Below, piece after piece: positions 55,914 through 64,000 of a stretch of DNA of 64,000 bases (positions are counted from its first letter, which is position 1; each line of letters starts with the position of its first letter). This DNA comes from Microbotryum silenes-acaulis. Its lineage: Eukaryota; Basidiomycota; Microbotryomycetes; Microbotryales; Microbotryaceae. A program made the position numbers and the translations under genes. The notes below the pieces were generated by a model, which saw nothing but the letters and a program-made list of their open reading frames with translations, was not told where the DNA came from and searched no databases. The stretch spans positions 836,542 through 900,541 of the forward strand of contig QPFY01000014.1 of the NCBI GenBank assembly GCA_003665825.1, read 5' to 3'.

Positions 55914-56354
55914 GTGTGTACCAATCTTTCAAAAGCAAAGCGCAGGGCAGCATGACTAACTGACCGGTTGTTGGACTGTAACATCACAGGGGATCCAAAG
56001 CAATGCCTTCCCGTTATTCCCAACGTATGCACCAATCTTTCAAAAGCAAAACGCAGGGCAGCATGACTAACTGACCGGTTGTTGGACTGTGACATCACAG
56101 GGGATTCGAAGCAATGCCTTCCCGTTATTCCCAAGGTATGTACCAATCTTTCAAAAGCAAAACGCAGGGCAGCATGACTAACTGACCCGTTGCACTGTGA
56201 CATCACAGGGGATCCGAAGCAATGCCTTCCCGTTATTCCCAAGGTATGTACCAATCTTTCAACAGCACAGCGCAGGGCAGCATGACTAACTGACCGGTTG
56301 TTGGACTGTAACATCACAGGGGATTCGAAGCAATGCCTTCCCGTTATTCCCAAG
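55914..56354 (+). repeat. Four tandem intron + 35-nt micro-exon units in Helitron copy C
   Basis: Units 55,914-56,024, 56,025-56,135, 56,136-56,243 and 56,244-56,354 (111, 111, 108, 111 bp). Each has a GTATG or GTGTG donor, GACTAACTGAC (branch-like), an ACATCACAG acceptor and a 35-nt exon segment coding [11 protein letters not shown] or DSKQ variant. The junctions keep AG|GT. Confidence 0.92.
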
Positions 56355-57630
56355 TCATCGCCTACACAAATCGTCGATTTCGTTGATGCTCCGGGAGGGG
56401 CAGGCAAAACGTTCTTGGAAAACACGGTCCTTGCTCGAATTCGGTCAGAGGGAACATACGCTCTTGCCGTTGCATCATCGGGTATTGCTGCACTGCTACT
56501 GCCAAAAGGCAGAACGGCACATCCACGGTTCAAGATCCCGATCGACATCTTCGACGACTCTACGTGCATTATTCCGAAACAAGGACAGCTCGCCGAACTT
56601 TTTCGGATGTGAGACTTGATCGTCCGGGACGAGGCACCGATGCAGCACCGTCGATGTTTCCAGCTGGTGGACAGGATGTTGCAAGATGTGCGATCGTTAA
56701 CGGCTCGGTTTGGTGGACTGACTGTCGTGTTGGCAGGTATGTACCGATCTTTCAAAAGCAAAACGCAGGGCAGCATGACTAACTGACCGGTTGTTGGACT
56801 GTAACATCACAGGGGATTCGAAGCAATGCCTTCCCGTTATTCCCAAGTCATCGCCTGCACAAATCGTCGACGCTTGCATTATGGAATGTTGACTTCTGGG
56901 GGGAAGTTGAGGTGCTGCATCTCTCTGTAAGTAGCGGTCCTTGCCTGACTTTTAGACCCTATACTAACAGCGGCACGGTGCAAGCGCAGACAAACATGGG
57001 TCTTCTGGCCGCTGCAGACCGCATGACCGAAACGGAACGGGCAAAGGCACAGGACTTTGCAGATTGGCTCTTAGGAGTTGGGGACGGCTCGGCGAACAAA
57101 ACAGAAGACTCTATCGCGCTCCCACGTGAGCTTCTCCTGCCGGCGACCACGAGAAACAGATCCGGGTTGATCAGACACGTCTGTCCCGTCCTCGCGCTCG
57201 AACTGGACAATATGTCAATAGGCGAAAAAGTCGAATACTTCCGAGATCGAGCAATTCTGGCGCCCAAAAACGCGAAGGTGGATCAGAAACGGCAGAAGAC
57301 TGTTGTTAACTCGGTTACACACCCGCATGCTCGAGGTCATCATTCTCACAGGAGATCGTGCTGGACAGCCCGTTTTGTTGCCACGGATCACGCTGAAGAC
57401 AGGGTCATCAGCTGAGCTTCCGTTCACTCTGCATTGGAGTTTCCGATTCGGCTGGCAATGGCTATGACGTTCAACAAGTTGCAGGGGCAGTCACTCGGAC
57501 AGGTAAGAGTGTGTCTGGAGACGCCCGTCTTTTCCCACGGCCAGTTGTATGTCGCGTTGTCCCGAGCAACGAATGTGGACGGTGTCAGAGTTTTGCTTCA
57601 TCATGTCGATGTTGGGAGGCACCCATGAAA
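56355..57630 (+). pseudogene. PIF1-type helicase fragments of Helitron copy C
   Basis: GGAGKTFLEN (Walker A, about 56,395), RSEGTYALAVASSGIAALLL, a TGA after LAELFRM (about 56,610), then DLIVRDEAPMQHRRCFQLVD (Walker B), FGGLTVVLAG, the intron, [20 protein letters not shown], another break at TGT-TGA (about 56,888), [11 protein letters not shown], an intron, [52 protein letters not shown], [20 protein letters not shown] and [20 protein letters not shown]. In Helitrons this helicase unwinds the donor strand behind Rep. The frame changes and stops show that it is dead. Confidence 0.88.
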
Positions 57631-57853
57631 AGGTCCACACTCGACGCGGGTCTCCACGACAGTCTGAGCCCATCATCGGGCTCCCGGAGAACAAAAAAGT
57701 AGTTCAATGATGAAATGAAGGCTGTGTACATTTGATCGTCATCGCGCGCTTCTTTCCCGACTTCAACCACTACGCTTCCGTTACTCAACAGTAGCGCAGC
57801 TGTTGCAGCAAACTACATCACATTGCAGCGGGTCAACGGTTACGTTGTGAGGT

Positions 57854-57881
57854 GGCGCGCGGAGCGCGCCGCCGAACCTAG
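57854..57881 (+). repeat. Helitron copy C 3' terminal hairpin and CTAG
   Basis: GGCGCGC-GGA-GCGCGCC then GCCGAAC and CTAG, followed by host T. The same block in inverse orientation is at 51,898-51,925. Confidence 0.9.
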
Positions 57882-58144
57882 TCTAAAGAAGAAATTGACG
57901 ATGAGTATGCCGCATACGCAATGGCAGCATTTATAAGATTGGATTACTCCGATACGAGCACATGAGATGAACTTGTTGAACGCCACACCAGCCTCCGTGT
58001 TGCGCTAGTTCTCGGGCCATCTAGCAACCCGGGTTGCAGACTGGCAACCTGTGCGGCTACGTCGCTCGGAAGCGAGGGTGGGAGACGCGCGCAGCGCGCC
58101 ACTTTCTAGCGTGCTTATATATATAGCCAGAGGTGCACCTCTGA

Positions 58145-58441
58145 ATGTCCGAAGCCCCAAACGGTTATCGACCGTTGGCTGTCGCGTCGACGCGCCGACG
58201 CGTCGATCTGCCGCTCGGCGCCAGCCGCCTGCATGTGGTCGCAGTACAACTAAGCAAGGAGGGATGCTATTCGACCCACCTCATATATGGTACTGTGCCG
58301 TTCCACACGATTGTTGGTCGACAGGTCATTGAGTCATTGGGCCCGTCAACGACTGCGTATCGTTCAACCGCGACGACTACGTATCGTTCAATCGCGGCCC
58401 AGGCCGCCCAGCTTTTGAGGCCGGGAGACCAGCCGAAGTGA
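58145..58441 (+). CDS. Small conserved ORF (98 aa), duplicate of 39,587-39,883
   Basis: One amino-acid difference (Ile for Thr in the YRSTAA repeat). Preceded by the same TATATATA and AGAGGTGCACCTCT element at 58,116-58,142. Unknown function; may be a leader ORF. Confidence 0.3.
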   Translation: MSEAPNGYRPLAVASTRRRVDLPLGASRLHVVAVQLSKEGCYSTHLIYGTVPFHTIVGRQVIESLGPSTTAYRSTATTTYRSIAAQAAQLLRPGDQPK

Positions 58442-58871
58442 CGCGCGCGGCAAGCCACTTTCGATCGGCCGCCGCGCGCCAGCAAACGCTCGGACCGCGT
58501 TCTCGACGACGTTTGAGCGATTTTTGGAGCATGTAGAACAACTTTTGGTGATATTTCTGGGTGAAGCCGACGTCCGCTAGAAGAGGGTGTAAAAATTCGA
58601 CAAAAACTTCAGAAAAGAGCGTTCTTCCACATGGGCCTCTGGCTGGCATGGGCTTCCGGGCGCGCTTTCGGCCGCAGGCGCGCGGAGTCCAGAGTTGGGA
58701 GTTGCGGAATGCTTATTCATGTCAGGTAATTGACACGTCTCGACCTTTCGCAAAGACCTTTCGCAACAAAGTGAAAGTCGCTTCAACTCTTGCTCTCCCT
58801 CACCCTCCTCCCACTCCCTGCTCGTATTCAAGACTTGCCCCGTGACCCATCACGCGTCGAGTCCTTATCCT

Positions 58872-61360
58872 AGTGAGTTGGCCTATAATTTATAATGGAC
58901 CGAGCTTGGCCTTCTGACTCGTATGACTGACGCCACTGGCCCACGCTCGAATTGGGGCCGTTGCAGTGACCGCCCGCGCCGACACCAACCCCGCGCGCCC
59001 GAGCGCCGCCGCGTCGACCGTGCCAGTGCGCAGGAGCGCGCGCCTCGCCGCTCAAGTTCCTACCGAGGCCTCAACCTCAACCTCGACCTCGACCCGGCCC
59101 TCGACCCCGCCCTCGACCCCGCCCTCGACCCCGCCCTCGACCCCGCCCTCGACCTCAGTCGCGACAAACTCGGGCCCGACATCGAGCACAAGCGCAAGCT
59201 CAAGCGGAAACCTCAACCTATACGATTTTGCCTCACTCAGCGCCGCGCTCCCTCCCGTCGGTTCGTCGAGCCAGTCGTCCCCCTTACGACAGCAGCGGGA
59301 GGCGCCCTTGAATGAGCGAGCAGGACCCAGAGCCGAGAGGATCTCCAGAGCGGTCCAGATGCATCAAAGACACTGTCCGGCCCTCGAGGCCTACTTCTTC
59401 GACCATCCGACCGCTGAGGAGCTCGAAAACAAGATCTGGTCGATGGAGCACAAGAGTGGCACTGAAGAAGCGCTGCGCGAGGTCATAGCAGGTGTCGTCA
59501 ACACGGTGAGTCGACACCTGGATCGCTTGGCGGCGTGGACGTGCGTAGTGTATTCCTTCGAGAGCTGACTCGCCTTCCCATTGCCGTTTGTCTTACTGTT
59601 GGACCTCTAGACTGGAGACCGGCGACTGGTCGCCTGCCAAAACTCGCAACAATACATCGGCGTCTCATCTGACCGCGTGGAGACGACCGAGAAGACGGCC
59701 GACGCCGTGCTCTTGACCCACGCTGCGGTCGCGCACAACCCAACCCTCCCGGAGGTATGGGCCCTTCCCAAGCACCCCATTCCGCAAGCCAAGAAACCCG
59801 ACGCCGATGCGGGGGTCGGGGACAAACGCTCTTTCACACAAGTGGCCGCCGTCGGCGAGGCCAAAGCGGGCAAATCCAATGCCGAGGGCCAGTTGTTCAG
59901 ACGGTTGTCGCTACTCCTTGCGACGCCGATTCGAGAACATGCGATCGGCTTCACCCTGCGCGGCGATCGTCTCAAGGTCTACGTCATGTCTGCTTGCGGG
60001 GTGTTCTCTACCAAATCTAGAACAGTCACCGAAGAGAATGGAGAGCTGTCGACGTTCTTGTACCGTCTCGTCCAACACAGCGATAGGCTTAACGGCATTC
60101 TAGCGACCACAACCTCGCTCGACGACCGCTGCGGCCCGTTCACGCTGTGTTCCGACTTCTTCCCGCCGGCGGCCTCAGAGTTCAGCTGGAGGGCAACGAC
60201 AATGTCGAACGTCGAGATCAAGGAGCTTACGTTCCGTCGGAAAAGAGAGTGCGGTCGCGCGACGTCGACATACAGAATCACCGCTGGCGAGGGCGCCAAC
60301 GTCACGACCTGCGCGTTGACGATCATCTGGGTCGAGAAATCCCGCAACTCGGACTTGACCGAGATCCGCAACCTGATCCAAGAAAAGAGACCTCGAGGGC
60401 TCGCTCCGCTGGTCGGCGTCTTTCGCACCGAGTACAGGACCCTCCCCGTGTTCCTACCCGGCAACGAATCTCTCGACGATCTCACCTCGCGGGCCAGGGA
60501 GGTCGTCGTTCACGAAGATTGCTACAACTCACTCGCCACGCTCGAAAACACCAAGCAGCTCGCGCGCGCTCTCGAGGGTGCGATTGAGGGTGAGTGCTCA
60601 GAGCAGAGCGGGACAGCGCGCTGAAGGGTGTGCCTACACTGACGACCCTTTGCCGCGCGTGACAGGGCATCGCCAGCTTTGGAACTATGGCTTCATCCAC
60701 CGTGACGTGTCATATGGCAACGTCATGGTTGACCAACGCGGCAACGGGATATTGATCGACTACAATCTGGCGGTGAAGAAGGCTCGAACGGCGGAAGAAG
60801 AGTGTCGCCTCAGCCGCTCGGTACGTTCTCGCCTCCGTGCTAGCCCTCAACACGTTCTTGGACTCACCCAACTCCTTCCCACCCTTCCCCTGTACCATGA
60901 TCAACCACAGGGCACGCTTCCATACATCTCTCGACTCTTACTCAGCCCCGGAACTGAGGGTGTCGTGCACGGGCGCTGGCATGACGTCGAGTCGTTTTTT
61001 TATGTGGCGTCCCGCACGGCTTTTCAATCTGGGTCTGCCGACGCGCCCTCTTTCGAAGAGTCGGACGCCGCGGATATCTGGGACGCGTGGAATGCCCAGA
61101 AGCTCGAAGCTGCAGCAGCCAGAAAAGACGGGCTAAATTCGCGAATTGGCTTCAAGAAGCTCCTGGCCGCATGCGCGTCCCGTTGGTCTGGCGTGGAGGA
61201 CGTTCTTACGATCCTAAAGGACAACTGTTCGATTGCCGCAGCTTATGTTGACCTCGACCGAGCAGAGCTTGAGGCCAAACTATGTGACCTCTGGGTTACC
61301 GGTGTGATGTCGTACGAAATCATCCAGACACGCCTGAGAGCCCTTGACGAAGCAGCCTGA
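58872..61360 (+). CDS. FunK1-type fungal protein kinase, copy 4
   Basis: Exons: A at 58872, 58967-59505, 59611-60589, 60666-60820, 60911-61360, all in phase, about 708 residues. N-terminus VRRSARLAAQVPTEAS and a Ser/Thr/Pro stretch with five 12-bp STPP units (three in copy 3). Central domain TGDRRLVACQNSQQYIGVSS, LLTHAAVAHNPTLPEVWALP, IGFTLRGDRLKVYVMSACGV. Catalytic loop GFIHRDVSYGNVMVD, metal site LIDYNLA, GTLPYISRLLLSP, GRWHDVESFFYVASRTAF. The body is closest to copy 2 but lacks its KVKD/KDED insert. Intact. Its upstream region carries the Helitron C insertion about 1 kb before the start. FunK1 substrate unknown. Confidence 0.93.
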
Positions 61361-61969
61361 TGGCGAGAATGGGAATGTGTTCAATATCTCTCTGAAGAAT
61401 GAAATGACAGACTGTGTCCGTGCTCTGCGCTATGAGTAACCTAGTGCATGAACTATAAACTTGAAGTGAGTAGTCGTTTTGACGGAAGAAGAGTTCACTC
61501 TTTGCGTAGAAGCTGCATAACAATGCAGTTCTTTCGTTTCCATCGGACAAACTCTTCAGATGCTTGCGTTTCCAGGGCCTTCCACAAGAAGCAATTCGCT
61601 ATTCGTAGCCTGAGTTCTATAGGACAGAAAGCTGACGAGAATAACAGTCGAATCCGAATTTCGGGGCCGCCGCCTGTAATACCCCAGGCCCTTCACGACT
61701 AGGTTACACGGTCCAAAAGACTGACGATTTCAATAGATGCATATTGAAATCAGAAGGGTAGTTAAATAGAGTAAAGCAACCGAGCCTTACACCCGCCACC
61801 ACCAGACTTAGAGATACTCTAAGCATGATTAGACGAATCTCTAATGGGCCCATCATTCGTTCATTCATTCGTTACAGCCATTAGAGACCAGATAACTAGG
61901 ATTCTTGTGCTCGGGCAAGCACCTATAGCAGTGAGGTTTATAACGGAACTTAGGCCATTTGCTAGTTTG
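61361..61969. other. FunK1 copy 4 3' flank, no gene seen
   Basis: AT-richer than its surroundings; a TTCATTCGTTCATTCATTCG stretch sits at about 61,855. No gene or repeat matched elsewhere in the window. Confidence 0.4.
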
Positions 61970-63953
61970 TCTTCGTGCAGTGAGAGAAGAAGACGAGTCG
62001 ACCCGAATGGTGCGAGGGATCGGCGAATATCGAGTCGTGGGTGGCGGAGGCAGCAGCGGCAAAGATAAGAACTTGTACGCTCCTCGACGAGCGATCTATC
62101 GCACCGAGTTGAGTTTTGAGGTCAGGGTCGATCGAGAGGAGGTGGAGGTCGAGCAAAGCAAGCTTTGCCGGAAAAGTATCGATCATCAATTGGACAAAGC
62201 CGACAATCATTCATTCGTGGGAGCCAAAAACGGATTCGAGCGAGTTGGAGTTTAAAGAGTCGAGTTAAGCGCAGGCCGGAATCTGAGACCTGGTGGAGCG
62301 AAAGAAAAGTCAAGCATAAGGAAGAGTGCACACACTTACAACACGCCGTGTGAAGTGAAAGCCTTCAGGTTAAAGGCACTTACTGACCTTTCGGACGTTT
62401 GCTCGCTTTGTGACTGCCAAACGAGTTCGTCGATACCAAGCGAGGTGAGTGCAAGAAGTGAGGCGAGATGGACCACGAGGCGATGCCGGTCACAGTCCAT
62501 GACCGCATGACCAGGGTTGCTTAAGCGTGTACGAACGTGCAAGTCGCTGAGGTGGGATGGTGATCGCCCGTATCAAGCTGATCGAGCGAATCGCCGAGAT
62601 CGATTGAGAGTGCGAAGGATCGTCACGGTCCGACGCCGAAATTGAGCGGCGAGTGGTCCGGGAAGTCCGAGTCGAGACTTGATGCTTCACTGTGCGCAAC
62701 GCACGATGGAGTTCGAGTAAGTTGCAAAGCAATGAAGAGTGTTACGTGGCACATCTCGGGAGCTCTGCCGGAAAGTCGATTGGATGGTGCGATCGACGAG
62801 GTTGAAAGTCAGCGCGCAACTCCGATCCAGTCGAATGGCGAGGAGGCATGTGGGATGTTTAGACCCATGAGTTGAAACGCAGACGGTCTGTGATGACTTG
62901 ACGAGCTGGATGACAAGGGTGGGCGATTGAGCGATTCGCACGCAGCGGCTCGAAAGCTGCTGGGCGAGCAAGGATCTCCGGCGGATCTCCACTGGCGAGA
63001 AGGCCGACGCTAGTCTGCGTGCTGTGCATGCTGGGAACTTGTCGCAAGAGGAACCGAGGTATGGTGATGCACGAATTCGGAGGTGGGCTGTGCGAGCGTG
63101 TGAGCGAATCGGTGCGAAGCTCCATTCGAGGGAGCGCTCCCATTCCGGGTTGTCCGTGTTGTCCGTGACCAACAATCTGCAGTGCGCGGTGATCGGCATG
63201 TCGTTATCTCGTCAGCAAGGAGTGCAAGTTCCAAGCGAGGGCTCAGATCGAATGGCTCACTGTGGGCGGTCTAAGCGAGTCGTCGAAAGTCGAGCAGTTC
63301 CGGTCGCGATGGCTCAAGTGAGCGATTGACATAGCCCGGACGCAACTGTAGGCACCTCTGAGCTCATTATCGAGTCGTTGAAAGCCAATTGGCGATGGTG
63401 AGGGTGTTGCAGTTGCTGAATGGGTTCCGCGCTTGCCTCAGTCGGCTCGGGTTGGCACGTCGAGTGCCGGGTCAAGTAAGGGCGAGCCGCACGTACCGGG
63501 CATGTGACGTTTCACCATGGCGGTAAGGTGTTGCATCATCGTGTCGTGCAGTGAGAGGAGAAGACGAGTCGAGTTGAGTGGTGCAAGTAGTGCAAGTGAG
63601 GGGCGAGAGCATCTTTGCCCGGATCGCGCTGAAAAGCGCGCAGAGAGCTGACGGGCAGCTGGCGGGAAGATGTGGCCTTTGGTATTTGGAAAGTGTCCAC
63701 ATGAATAGGGCTGTCGACATTCAAAGTATCGCCGAGTCGAAGCTTGAGTTGACCGAACAGGGTGAAGTAGCGCTTCGGCCAAGGTGGGCACATCGAGCCA
63801 ACTCAAGTCAGCTGTCCATTCGGGTGCTTGACCGTCCATCGAGTATTGCCAAAGCAAGCTGCCTGGGAGTGGTCCAGCTGATCATCGATCGTTCGAGTGC
63901 CGAACAGTCCGAGTCAAGACGAAGCTGCTCGATCAAGTGGCTCGGCACTCGAG
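61970..63953. repeat. Telomere-adjacent subtelomeric repeat
   Basis: About 2 kb, near-identical and inverted relative to 24,365-26,338. Open frames on both strands are shared with that copy and show no domain. Ends with the 13-mer CTCGGCACTCGAG (63,941-63,953) against the telomere. Confidence 0.9.
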
Positions 63954-64000
63954 GGTTAGGGTTAGGGTTAGGGTTAGGGTTAGGGTTAGGGTTAGGGTTA
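63954..64000 (+). repeat. Telomere, (TTAGGG)n
   Basis: About eight perfect GGTTAG/TTAGGG repeats with the G-rich strand running 5' to 3' off the right end of the window, as expected of a right chromosome end. This repeat type is common in filamentous fungi and many basidiomycetes. Confidence 0.99.

Larger units (their letters stand above)
54811..57881 (+). mobile_element. Helitron copy C, complete with empty-site paralogue
   Basis: 3,071 bp from TCCTTATCC (54,811) to CTAG (57,878-57,881). The 3' end has a 7-bp-stem hairpin GGCGCGCGGAGCGCGCC (57,854-57,870) seven bases before CTAG. The left host flank ends CTACTAA and the right begins TCTAAAG; at 39,314/39,315 the same flanks are joined without insert, A next to T. 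This identifies both ends exactly and shows insertion without target duplication, as expected of Helitrons. It carries helicase fragments only and is non-autonomous. Together with copy A it forms an inverted repeat over about 51.9-57.9 kb. Confidence 0.93.

Overview
The window is the right-hand end of a chromosome from a GC-rich, intron-rich fungus, most likely a basidiomycete yeast. The evidence is direct for the chromosome end: about eight TTAGGG repeats close the + strand at 63,954-64,000. Genes have several short GT-AG introns per kilobase, and the proteins are clearly fungal (ERG6, MTF1, PET117, ARC1, DPP1-type phosphatase, FunK1 kinases). A Pucciniomycotina yeast is my inference; no rRNA or species marker is present.

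Region 1 (1-13.5 kb) is ordinary single-copy chromosome. On the minus strand lie a single-pass membrane protein running off the left edge, PET117, ERG6, MTF1 and a CID-domain RNA-processing protein. On the plus strand lie ARC1 and a PAP2/DPP1 lipid phosphatase. For PET117, ERG6, MTF1, ARC1 and the phosphatase I could place every exon so that the reading phases close. These are housekeeping functions (respiratory assembly, ergosterol, mitochondrial transcription, tRNA aminoacylation, lipid phosphate metabolism) with no sign of being an operon-like cluster.

Region 2 (13.5-30 kb) is the subtelomeric transition: broken Helitron helicase pieces, a degenerate kinase-like gene (16.1-18.8 kb), a second hypothetical gene (19.3-20.1 kb), tandem repeats (21.4-22.5 kb) and about 6 kb of degenerate subtelomeric repeat. 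One block of this repeat (24.36-26.34 kb) is an inverted copy of the last 2 kb before the telomere.

Region 3 (30-43 kb) holds three FunK1-type fungal protein kinase genes (30.7-33.2 minus, 33.35-36.0 plus, 40.3-43.0 plus) with Helitron N-terminal (Rep-side) remnants beside them. Region 4 (43-51 kb) is gene-poor: subtelomeric repeats, a MITE-like palindrome, a 51/52-bp higher-order minisatellite (46.9-48.1 kb) and a second palindromic minisatellite (50.4-50.8 kb). Region 5 (51-57.9 kb) is a head-to-head cluster of Helitrons forming a large inverted repeat; one copy (54,811-57,881) has recognisable termini and an empty-site paralogue at 39,314/39,315 in the same window. Region 6 (57.9-64 kb) is a fourth FunK1 gene, a 2 kb subtelomeric repeat and the telomere.

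The main points of interest are: (i) all four FunK1 copies appear to have a start codon split A|TG by a first intron; (ii) the Helitron insertion is dated relative to FunK1 duplication by the empty site; (iii) an intron plus a 35-nt micro-exon is tandemly amplified inside the Helitrons, with different copy number in each; (iv) FunK1 copy 3 is a mosaic of copies 1 and 4. All function calls are from reading motifs by eye; no database search was made.
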